Shown here: positions 1 to 5,554 of the stretch, piece by piece
Position numbering within the stretch: the first letter of the stretch is position 1
Layout: each line of letters begins with the position of its first letter
Assembly: GCA_944329505.1 (NCBI GenBank)
Contig: CALVIJ010000028.1
Span: 1-9,455 of the forward strand
Origin: an uncultured Bacilli bacterium
Lineage (GTDB): Bacteria > Bacillota_I > Bacilli_A > RF39 > UBA660
Direction of reading: 5' to 3'
DNA length: 9,455 nt
The notes under the pieces: model-generated
What the model was told of the DNA's origin: nothing
Seen by the model: the letters and a program-made list of their open reading frames with translations, nothing else
Databases searched by the model: none
Translations under genes and position numbers: made by a program

Positions 1-261
1 CTTTCTTACACCACCATAATCATTCCAACTTGAAGTCCCAAATTGGGACTTCAAATTCAAAAACTCATTTTTAGTTAATTGAAAATAGAAATCTTTAGGA
101 AATCTATCTATATTTCTTTTTACAGCTTGATTAATCGTTTTAGTACCATTCGCACATTCATAAAGCATAGCCAAATCACTGTCTAACATCACCTGTACCC
201 CGCGAACTTCATAAATCAAATTTTCTATATTTACCTCATCTTTAACTATAGTATTATTCAT
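1..261 (-). CDS. ORF6N-domain protein, N-terminal part (gene runs off the left edge)
   Basis: An open frame of 87 codons starts at ATG 261-259, behind a good ribosome site AGGTGAT (271-265), and continues off the window, so the 3' end is missing. Residues about 13-87 match the ORF6N domain by eye: a 'YEVRGVQVMLDSDLAMLY' stretch, then 'VKRNIDRFPKDFYFQLTK', then 'LNLKSQFGTSSW'. ORF6N domains occur in phage antirepressor-like proteins and in many stand-alone bacterial genes of unknown role; DNA binding is often assumed but not shown here. The usual 'SSWGGRR' motif is interrupted as 'SSWNDYGGVRK'. Codons 70-78 lie in a perfect DNA palindrome, listed separately. The family call is recognition of conserved motifs, not a profile search. 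No phage genes are visible beside it. Confidence 0.8.
   Translation of the reverse strand, partial: MNNTIVKDEVNIENLIYEVRGVQVMLDSDLAMLYECANGTKTINQAVKRNIDRFPKDFYFQLTKNEFLNLKSQFGTSSWNDYGGVRK
30..54. repeat. Perfect 25-nt palindrome inside the ORF6N coding sequence
   Basis: The arms TTGAAGTCCCAA and TTGGGACTTCAA (12 bp each) flank a single central base at position 42. On the minus strand the site is read as codons L-K-S-Q-F-G-T-S of the ORF6N protein, so it is at once coding and able to form a hairpin or bind a symmetric protein. The palindrome is seen directly; any function is inference. Confidence 0.85.
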
Positions 262-336
262 ATCATCACCTATATATAACATACGACAAAAAAATAAACA
301 TTTCCTTTAAAAATCATTAAATAAAATATTACTGTT

Positions 337-366
337 AAAAAAAATAACCAGATAACTCTGATTATT
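337..366 (-). terminator. Intrinsic terminator of the bceAB-like unit
   Basis: On the minus strand a 10-bp stem (AATAATCAGA / TCTGGTTATT, one G-U pair) with a 4-base loop GTTA spans 366-343 and runs into eight Ts (344-337). The permease stop codon TAA (364-362) lies inside the 5' arm. This separates the transporter genes from the ORF6N gene downstream. Confidence 0.88.
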
Positions 367-2347
367 TTTCATTTATAATTCTTTTACTTGTCATATATGT
401 AACTAAGAAATATCCTCCATATATTAATACAATAAGTAAAGCTGTAGTTAAAATAGAACTAATATTAGCTGTCACACTCATACTTTCCATAATTATATTC
501 GCACACATAATACCAAATATCGAATGAATAATAGCTATCAAAAGTGGGAACATAAAGAATATGAAAATCTGAGTAAATAAAGCTCTATTTAAACGTCTGT
601 CATCCACACCAATACGTCTTAACATCTGATATTTTTCCTTATTATCACTACTATCAGATAATTCTTTTAAAGCAAGTATTGCCGCAGAAGAAATTAAAAA
701 TATAACTCCCAAATATAAGCCGATAAATATCATAATAGCTCTAAGACCAGTACTAGCTGTATAAATATCTATTTTAGTATCTGCAACTGCTCCATGAGAA
801 TTCATCTCATCCATATATTTCATTAAATTCTCTTCTGCTTTATTCTTATCACCTTTATAATTGCCAGCCAAATAACTTCTAACAAATTCACTTGAATTAA
901 TATCTATATTATCAGGAACAACAACAATACCAGCATTAGCTTTATTACCACTCATACTGAGTAATCCCTCTTTGCACTCATCATGCTTATTATGATATTT
1001 CTTATCGCCAATCTTAATGGTTACGCCTTTTTCCAAAGCTTTGTTTTCAAACTCAACCATTTGGGCATAATCTGCGACCATCATAAACTCATCATCATTT
1101 AAAGTAAAAGTATCCCTTCCATAAAATGAAGCAAATTTATTATAAACAGATACTTTCATAACTGGAAGAAAATTATCAACCATTAAATAAGGATACTCTT
1201 TTAAAACATCATCTAATATTGGTTCAACTAAAGTCCCAACAGTCACACTTTCAAATCCATAAGTATTACCTTCGACATATCCACTAAAGTTATCTATACT
1301 ATAACCTACTTTATCTAAAACATCTTCCTTAATACTATCAGTGTCCTCCGCATAAGAAGTAATAAAAACATCCGCAGGCGTTCCATAAACCAAATCCTTT
1401 TTCAAACTGAGATTGATACTCCAAGCTGATGAAAATATTGTAATTGTAAAGAACAAAAGTAAACAAATAATACTCATTGAAAATACTGTTGTATTAACCT
1501 TACTGTTTATCTGTCTTAAAGTAAATATATTTAAACCTTTCAAATATAATTTCTTATTACTTTGAACTAATTTCAAAATAAATCCTGACATAGAGAAGAA
1601 TAACAAAAATGTTCCAATAATTCCAAGTAATATACTTAAACCAAATAAATCTAAACTATCAAGTCTATTAGTAGCTAAATAATAAGCATAACTTAAAATA
1701 CCCACTGCAATAATAAATAATATTACAGAAATAGTTAAATTACGTGTCTTAACCTTTTCACCTTTCTTAGATGCTGTAAGTAAATCGATTAATTTATATT
1801 TTGTAACCGCAAACACATTAAATACCATAACAATTAAATAAATAATCGCATAATAAATTACTGTCTTTACCATTGCTGCTTCAGAAAATACAAACTCAAA
1901 CCTCGACATATCAGCCTCGAATAATTTAGCCACCACAACACTCATAAATTGTGAAGCTATAACTCCAAGACCTAAACCAACTACAAGTGAAATAAGTCCA
2001 ATGATTAATGTTTCCATTAAAAGAATTTTAGAAACTTGCCTTTTTCCCATACCTAAAGTTAGATATATACCAAATTCCTTTTTTCTTCTCTTAATCAAAA
2101 ACCTACTCGCATAAATAATCAAAAATCCTAATATAATTGCCACTAACACCGAAACCCCACTAAGAAGTTCATTCATTAGTGAAATGATTGCTTTCTCACT
2201 TGCTGTAAGTTGTAACATAGCTTCCTGACTATCTAACGCATTAAAAACATAAAAGATAGCCACGCCAAGCACTAAAGTTAAAAAATAAATCGCATAATCC
2301 TTAAAACTTTTCTTGATGTTTTTCAAAGACAACTTAAAGAGCATCAT
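362..2347 (-). CDS. BceB-like ABC transporter permease (antimicrobial peptide sensing and resistance)
   Basis: This is the membrane subunit of a Bce-type ABC transporter, which in Bacillota protects lipid II-cycle intermediates from bacitracin, lantibiotics and similar peptides and signals flux to a partner kinase. The 661-residue length suits the family. Hydrophobic segments give the BceB plan of about ten helices: roughly 17-36, 60-82, 106-136, 158-182, 204-225, 232-258 and 287-309, then a polar extracellular domain of about 220 residues (310-532), then 533-559, 588-615 and 628-650. FtsX-like cytoplasmic motifs follow TM2 ('RRKKEFGIYLTLGMGKRQV', 87-105) and TM8 ('KYQMLRRIGVDDRRL', 572-586). 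It starts with tandem ATGs (2347 and 2344) behind GGAGGGG and overlaps the end of the ATPase gene by 14 nt, implying coupled translation. The peptide recognised cannot be read from the sequence. Confidence 0.92.
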   Translation of the reverse strand: MMLFKLSLKNIKKSFKDYAIYFLTLVLGVAIFYVFNALDSQEAMLQLTASEKAIISLMNELLSGVSVLVAIILGFLIIYASRFLIKRRKKEFGIYLTLGMGKRQVSKILLMETLIIGLISLVVGLGLGVIASQFMSVVVAKLFEADMSRFEFVFSEAAMVKTVIYYAIIYLIVMVFNVFAVTKYKLIDLLTASKKGEKVKTRNLTISVILFIIAVGILSYAYYLATNRLDSLDLFGLSILLGIIGTFLLFFSMSGFILKLVQSNKKLYLKGLNIFTLRQINSKVNTTVFSMSIICLLLFFTITIFSSAWSINLSLKKDLVYGTPADVFITSYAEDTDSIKEDVLDKVGYSIDNFSGYVEGNTYGFESVTVGTLVEPILDDVLKEYPYLMVDNFLPVMKVSVYNKFASFYGRDTFTLNDDEFMMVADYAQMVEFENKALEKGVTIKIGDKKYHNKHDECKEGLLSMSGNKANAGIVVVPDNIDINSSEFVRSYLAGNYKGDKNKAEENLMKYMDEMNSHGAVADTKIDIYTASTGLRAIMIFIGLYLGVIFLISSAAILALKELSDSSDNKEKYQMLRRIGVDDRRLNRALFTQIFIFFMFPLLIAIIHSIFGIMCANIIMESMSVTANISSILTTALLIVLIYGGYFLVTYMTSKRIINEK

Positions 2348-3101
2348 TCATATCCCCTCCAAGTAATGTCACAACATCGATAATTCTATCAAAGAACTCT
2401 TTTCTTGAATCTTCTCCTCTAACAAGTTCATTAAATATCTTACCATCTTTAATAAAATATATCTTAGAAGAATAACTAGCCGTAAACGCATCGTGAGTAA
2501 CCATTAAAATAGTTGCCTTTAATTCTTTATTTAATTCACCTAACTTCTCTAGTAACATTCTACTACTTTTACTATCCAAAGCTCCAGTCGGCTCATCAGC
2601 TAAAATTAACTTTGGATTTGTAATAATAGCTCTAGCTGATGCCACTCTCTGCTTTTCACCACCACTCATTTGATAAGGATACTTATTCAAAACATGAGTA
2701 ATATTAAGTGTTTTAGCTACCTCTTTAATTCTTTCATCAATCTCTTTAGGCTTTTTATTTTGAATAGTTAAAGCAAGTGCGATATTCTCATAACCAGTTA
2801 AAGTATCAAGTAAATTAAAATCTTGGAAGATAAAACCTAAATCCTCTCTTCTAAACTTATTTAACTTATCACCTTTAAGCTCAGTTACATCAGTCCCACT
2901 AATTAAAATATGACCAGAAGTAACTTTATCGATTGTCGAAATGCAGTTTAGTAAAGTTGTCTTACCAGAGCCTGAAGCTCCCATAATTCCAACAAATTCA
3001 CCTTCTTCGACGTCAAATGAAATATTATCGATAGCTTTCGTTAAATTAAAGCGATTGCCATAATATTTCTCGACATTAGAAACTTTTAAAATTTTATCCA
3101 T
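2334..3101 (-). CDS. BceA-like ABC transporter ATP-binding protein
   Basis: This cytoplasmic ATPase powers the adjacent BceB-like permease. The 255 residues form one complete MacB/BceA-type nucleotide-binding domain: Walker A GASGSGKTT (41-49), Q-loop Gln93 in 'FIFQDFNLL', signature MSGGEKQR (145-152), Walker B LILADE (165-170), D-loop 'GALD' and switch His203 in 'VTHDA'. I place the start at ATG 3101-3099, not at the in-frame GTG at 3119: the ribosome site AGAGGTGAG (3114-3106) sits just before the ATG, and the predicted transcript start (about 3115) leaves no room for the longer form. The gene is first in its own unit, directly after a BceR-type operator and a strong promoter, and overlaps the permease gene. 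'BceA-like' rests on the paired permease and the neighbouring two-component genes. Confidence 0.95.
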   Translation of the reverse strand: MDKILKVSNVEKYYGNRFNLTKAIDNISFDVEEGEFVGIMGASGSGKTTLLNCISTIDKVTSGHILISGTDVTELKGDKLNKFRREDLGFIFQDFNLLDTLTGYENIALALTIQNKKPKEIDERIKEVAKTLNITHVLNKYPYQMSGGEKQRVASARAIITNPKLILADEPTGALDSKSSRMLLEKLGELNKELKATILMVTHDAFTASYSSKIYFIKDGKIFNELVRGEDSRKEFFDRIIDVVTLLGGDMNDAL

Positions 3102-3121
3102 TTTTCTCACCTCTGCCACTA

Positions 3122-3150
3122 ATTATACGCACATAATTATTTTATAACAA
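3122..3150 (-). promoter_or_regulatory. Promoter of the bceAB-like unit
   Basis: On the minus strand the -35 TTGTTA (3150-3145) and -10 TATAAT (3127-3122) are separated by exactly 17 bp. The predicted start of transcription, about 3115, is only a base or so upstream of the ribosome site of the ATPase gene, so the untranslated leader would be very short. The -35 departs from TTGACA at two bases, as expected for a promoter helped by an activator bound just upstream. Confidence 0.82.
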
Positions 3151-3160
3151 TTTATTAATC

Positions 3161-3184
3161 TTACAAATCCTTACACTTTTGTAA
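3161..3184 (-). promoter_or_regulatory. BceR-type operator: inverted repeat plus an extra half-site
   Basis: The minus strand reads TTACA-AAAG-TGTAA (3184-3171), a perfect inverted repeat of the TNACA-N4-TGTAA type known for BceR-like regulators. A third half-site TGTAA follows at 3165-3161, exactly 10 bp (one helical turn) after the second. The array ends 10 bp upstream of the -35 of the transporter promoter, a typical activator position. It strongly suggests that the nearby response regulator controls the ATPase and permease genes. The site is seen directly; the binding partner is inferred. Confidence 0.82.
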
Positions 3185-3185
3185 G

Positions 3186-3204
3186 AAAAAAACTCCCTAA
3201 AGAG
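3186..3204 (-). terminator. Weak intrinsic terminator after the two-component operon
   Basis: The minus strand has a short stem, CTC...GAG extendable by G-U pairs (about 3204-3193), followed by seven Ts (3192-3186). The stop codon TAG of the small winged-helix-like gene is in the loop. The stem is weak, so read-through into the transporter genes is likely and would give some basal co-transcription. Confidence 0.4.
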
Positions 3205-3541
3205 CCTCATAATATTCTAAACCTTTAGAAGTAACTGTATACTCCTTACCATCTTTCTCAATTAACTTATACTCTATTAACTTATCAAAAGCATTTATCC
3301 AAAGATTATTAACTTCCTCACTTGAGTCTAACTTAACTTCATAATCTCCAGCCACAATCTTCTTTTTATTTTTAGAAAGTCCACTACCACTCACAATTGC
3401 CTCTTCAAGCAAAATCTGACTTTTCTCATTTAACTTCACTTGTTTATCTATATTATCAAAAGAAAATACAAAATCCATATCATCAAATTTGAATGTTAAA
3501 GGATCATTCTCATTTCTATCACTTTTAACTTTTAAACCCAT
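3197..3541 (-). CDS. Small protein with winged-helix-like C-terminus, in the two-component operon
   Basis: I cannot name this 114-residue protein. It is soluble, charged and has no membrane segment or signal peptide. The N-terminus (about 1-36) is short and likely beta-rich ('LTFKFDDMDFVFSFD'). Residues about 37-114 ('LNEKSQILLEEAI ... LWINAFDKLIEYKLIEKDGKEYTVTSKGLEYYEAL') resemble a module common at the ends of uncharacterised bacterial proteins, with the pattern 'L-x-x-x-A-x-x-LL-x-EA ... al-x-x-L-x-x-x-gLIE ... y-x-VT-x-x-G-x-E', which looks like a winged-helix fold. This is recognition by eye. It starts at ATG 3541 behind AGGAGAGTGAT, only four bases after the kinase stop, so it is co-translated with the sensor genes, and it ends next to the transporter operator. 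A regulatory role in the module is possible but unproven. Confidence 0.75.
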   Translation of the reverse strand: MGLKVKSDRNENDPLTFKFDDMDFVFSFDNIDKQVKLNEKSQILLEEAIVSGSGLSKNKKKIVAGDYEVKLDSSEEVNNLWINAFDKLIEYKLIEKDGKEYTVTSKGLEYYEAL

Positions 3542-3545
3542 AATA

Positions 3546-4565
3546 TCACTCTCCTATTATTTTATCTGTAAATGAACCAACTGGAAATATAATTCTAACA
3601 GTTGTACCCTCATCCTCAGTACTATCAATCAAAACATTATTTCCTAAAGCTAAACATAACTTCTTAACTAAATAAAGTCCCATACCTGTCGAATTATACT
3701 TACTTCTACCATTTTCTCCGGTAAATCCCTTTTCAAAAACTCTTGGTAAATCCTTAGAACTAATACCAATACCATTATCATTAATAATTAAACTAATACT
3801 TTCCTTATCAGAAACAGTATATATCTCAATCAAAGGATTATTCTCCATATACTTTATACTATTAACCACAACCTGATTAATAATAAACTCCATCCATTTA
3901 CTATCCGTTCTAACAAAAACATCCAAATCATGCATATCCAAACGAATATTTTTATCTAAAAAACTATTTTTATTACGAATAATCACCTTATTCACAATAT
4001 CGTTCAACTTACAAGTCTTTATCAAATAATCTTTCTCCGGCATCTGACTTCTCGCATAAAATAAAATCATCTCGATAAAACCATCTATCTTTTTAGCCTC
4101 TTCATTAATACTATTTGTAACTTGATTTTTATTATTCTCTGTAATTAAATTAATTGCCGCAAGCGGTGTCTTAATTTCATGAACCCAAAGCTCCATAAAT
4201 TCCTGAAAATCCGCTTGCCTAAATTTATACTTGTTAATCTCTTCTATTTTATACTTATTCGTCTCTCTTAATACATCGAGTAAAATCTTACCCTCAGTAA
4301 AATAAACCTCACCCATTGCCTCATGAATTAAAGTCTTATTATCTATATTATTTAAAATATTATAAAGTTTATCATAAAAACTCTTCTTCTGATAAAACTT
4401 ATAAAAAAACATAAATGAACCTAAAACAACAAGTAAAAATACAATCATTATAATTCCTGTGTGATAAACCCTAAACACCATTAAAATTAAAGTGATTAAT
4501 GTAACTACCGCACAGTAAACAAAAATCAAAGGAATTCTCTCTTTTAAATAATCTTTAAATTTCAT
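3546..4565 (-). CDS. BceS-like intramembrane-sensing histidine kinase
   Basis: This membrane kinase phosphorylates the adjacent response regulator. In the 339 residues, two helices (about 12-32 and 38-58) are joined by only a few outside residues, the hallmark of intramembrane-sensing kinases, which take their signal from the partner permease and not from a ligand. The cytoplasmic part has the H-box 'FMELWVHEIKTPLAAINLI' with His129, the N-box with Asn235 ('VVVNSIKY'), the G1 box DNGIG (263-267), the F-box region 'RVFEKGFTGENG' and the G2 box 'GMGLYL' (294-299). I use ATG 4565: it overlaps the regulator's stop as ATGA (4565-4562). An in-frame ATG at 4583 would add six residues but has the purine-rich motif directly abutting it. 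The C-terminal end is four bases from the next gene, so the three genes form an operon. Confidence 0.93.
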   Translation of the reverse strand: MKFKDYLKERIPLIFVYCAVVTLITLILMVFRVYHTGIIMIVFLLVVLGSFMFFYKFYQKKSFYDKLYNILNNIDNKTLIHEAMGEVYFTEGKILLDVLRETNKYKIEEINKYKFRQADFQEFMELWVHEIKTPLAAINLITENNKNQVTNSINEEAKKIDGFIEMILFYARSQMPEKDYLIKTCKLNDIVNKVIIRNKNSFLDKNIRLDMHDLDVFVRTDSKWMEFIINQVVVNSIKYMENNPLIEIYTVSDKESISLIINDNGIGISSKDLPRVFEKGFTGENGRSKYNSTGMGLYLVKKLCLALGNNVLIDSTEDEGTTVRIIFPVGSFTDKIIGE

Positions 4566-5227
4566 AATATGATATAACCCCATCCTCTTCTAGTTTCAAT
4601 CACATCACTAAAACCTAATTCCTCTAATTTCTTTCGTAATCTTGTAATATTTACAGTAAGTGTATTATCATCGACAAACATTTCACTATCCCATAAATAA
4701 CTCATCAAATCATCACGTGAAACAACCTTACCTCTATTTTCTAAAAGATAATATAAAATAGAAAGTTCATTTTTCGTAAGTAAAACATTTTCCCCATTAT
4801 ACTCTATCACACCTTTAGATAAATTAACTTTCATTCCTTTATAATCTAAAACATGACTAACCTCCGGTTTACTTCGCTTTAAAACTGCTTCAATATGAGC
4901 CAAAAGTATTTGTAAATTATAAGGCTTAGTTATAAAATCATCTGCCCCATAATTCATACATATTAATTCATCCATTTCACTATTTCTACTTGTCACAATA
5001 ATGATAGGTGTTTTCTTCTCTTTTCTAATATCCTTACATAAATGCATGCCATTAACCCCAGGAATATTAATATCCATTAAAATTAAATCCGCATCCATTC
5101 CTAAAATATCCTCTAATGTATTTTCAAAACTATTAATAGTCAAAACTTCATAACCATTATTTTTCAAAAAACTAAAAAGTTCTTCTCTAATCTTAATTTC
5201 ATCTTCAACAATAAGTATCTTCTGCAT
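4562..5227 (-). CDS. BceR-like OmpR-family response regulator
   Basis: This DNA-binding regulator is switched on by the downstream kinase. The 221 residues comprise a receiver domain (about 1-118) with acidic residues Glu8/Asp9, phospho-acceptor Asp52 ('LILMDINIPG'), Thr79/Ser80 and Lys101 ('ITKPYN'). A winged-helix effector domain (about 125-221) follows, with 'LTKNELSILYYLLENRGKVVSRDDLMSYLW' and 'DDNTLTVNITRLRKKLEELG', ending in 'ETRRGWGYIIL'. It starts at ATG 5227 after AAAGGTGAT (5241-5233). It is the first gene of a three-gene operon and its stop overlaps the kinase start by four bases. The likely target is the TTACA-N4-TGTAA array at 3161-3184. I found no copy of that operator upstream of this gene, so autoregulation is not supported. 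Confidence 0.94.
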   Translation of the reverse strand: MQKILIVEDEIKIREELFSFLKNNGYEVLTINSFENTLEDILGMDADLILMDINIPGVNGMHLCKDIRKEKKTPIIIVTSRNSEMDELICMNYGADDFITKPYNLQILLAHIEAVLKRSKPEVSHVLDYKGMKVNLSKGVIEYNGENVLLTKNELSILYYLLENRGKVVSRDDLMSYLWDSEMFVDDNTLTVNITRLRKKLEELGFSDVIETRRGWGYIIL

Positions 5228-5244
5228 GATATATCACCTTTTTA

Positions 5245-5253
5245 ATTATAACA
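5245..5253 (-). promoter_or_regulatory. Possible extended -10 promoter of the response-regulator operon
   Basis: The minus strand reads TGTTATAAT, an extended -10 (TG-n-TATAAT). The base 17 positions further upstream begins TTTATG, a poor -35. Transcription would begin around 5238, within the ribosome site, so either the message is nearly leaderless or the true start lies upstream and this box is fortuitous. Confidence 0.3.
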
Positions 5254-5277
5254 AAAAAAGGACTTATCATAAAGCCC
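5253..5277 (-). terminator. Intrinsic terminator or attenuator directly before the response-regulator gene
   Basis: A stem GGGCTT / AAGTCC (one G-U pair, loop TATGAT, 5277-5260) is followed by seven Ts (5259-5253) on the minus strand. It lies about 25 bases before the regulator's start codon. It could stop read-through from the lysozyme side or, if transcription starts upstream, act as an attenuator. Confidence 0.6.
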
Positions 5278-5302
5278 AATAAAATTTATTATATAAACAT
5301 TC

Positions 5303-5326
5303 AAAAAGCAGCGGTGAGAACTGCTT
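5303..5326 (-). terminator. Weak hairpin with T-run, minus strand
   Basis: The arms AAGCAG and CTGCTT (loop of nine bases, 5326-5306) end in a run of five Ts (5307-5303), two of them in the stem. It may be a weak terminator or a leader hairpin. No gene for it to terminate is visible. Confidence 0.3.
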
Positions 5327-5378
5327 AGTGAGTATAGTTTAGAAAATAATATTTAATGAGTCATATATCACATCCTTT

Positions 5379-5406
5379 TTGAGCTTTTCTCAAGCTCTGT
5401 AATAAT
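5379..5406 (+). promoter_or_regulatory. Possible plus-strand promoter for a small RNA
   Basis: A -35-like TTGAGC (5379-5384), a 16-bp spacer and TGT-AATAAT (5398-5406, extended -10-like, one mismatch) point rightward. Transcription would start near 5413 and reach the plus-strand terminator at 5453-5480. The same bases contain the inverted repeat GAGCTT-N5-AAGCTC (5381-5397), which overlaps the -35 and could be an operator. Confidence 0.3.
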
Positions 5407-5412
5407 CATACC

Positions 5413-5480
5413 AATTACTTATGGAAATAATTTGATAGAATTGTGTTAAATTATGGTATCTGAAACAGATACCATTTTTT
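5413..5480 (+). ncRNA. Candidate small RNA, about 68 nt
   Basis: This is the stretch between the putative plus-strand promoter and the strong plus-strand terminator. It encodes no protein of note; the one ATG (5421) gives four codons. No known RNA family is recognised. The proposal rests only on the otherwise unexplained terminator and a modest promoter match, so confidence is low. Confidence 0.25.
5453..5480 (+). terminator. Strong intrinsic terminator facing the plus strand, with no plus-strand gene
   Basis: A perfect 10-bp stem ATGGTATCTG / CAGATACCAT (5453-5475) with loop AAA is followed by Ts (5475-5480). On the minus strand only AATTTAA follows, so termination favours the plus direction. 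It lies about 55 bp from the lysozyme terminator and would stop transcripts entering the lysozyme gene in antisense. Confidence 0.7.
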
Positions 5481-5521
5481 ATATAACTATATTACTCTAT
5501 GAATCTCACTAATACATCTCA

Positions 5522-5554
5522 GCATAAAAGAAAAAGCTAGAGTAAGTTCTAGCT
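5522..5554 (-). terminator. Intrinsic terminator of the GH25 lysozyme gene
   Basis: A perfect 7-bp stem AGCTAGA / TCTAGCT with a 6-base loop (5554-5535) is followed by TTTTTCTTTTAT on the minus strand. The stem begins inside the stop codon TAG (5555-5553). Confidence 0.88.

Larger units (their letters stand above)
5228..5552. other. Gene-free, hairpin-rich region between the lysozyme and response-regulator genes
   Basis: No coding sequence of convincing length is present in these 325 bp on either strand. The region holds, from right to left, the lysozyme terminator, a strong hairpin with a T-run on the plus strand (5453-5480), a short inverted repeat (5381-5397), a weaker minus-strand hairpin with Ts (5303-5326), and a minus-strand terminator directly before the response-regulator gene (5253-5277). 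The longest small frame with any appeal is a 13-codon one at 5409-5368, which lacks a good ribosome site. Confidence 0.7.

Noticed and set aside
265..281. TGTTATATA as a -10 box of the ORF6N gene
   Set aside because: It abuts the ribosome site AGGTGAT (271-265), so transcription would start inside or after it, and there is no -35 match. The gene's promoter is therefore left unassigned.
3102..3119. GTG at 3119 as the start of the ATPase gene
   Set aside because: The ribosome site AGAGGTGAG lies inside that extension and the predicted transcript start is at about 3115, so ATG 3101 is the better start.
5381..5397. Hairpin GAGCTT-N5-AAGCTC as a terminator
   Set aside because: On the minus strand it is followed by As and on the plus strand by TGTAATAAT, so it has no T-run in either direction. 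It is kept only as a possible operator.
5368..5409. Minus-strand micro-frame of 13 codons (MIITELEK...), reminiscent of the start of some RecX-like proteins
   Set aside because: No good ribosome site, stops after 13 codons, and no continuation of such a protein in any downstream frame. Probably chance.
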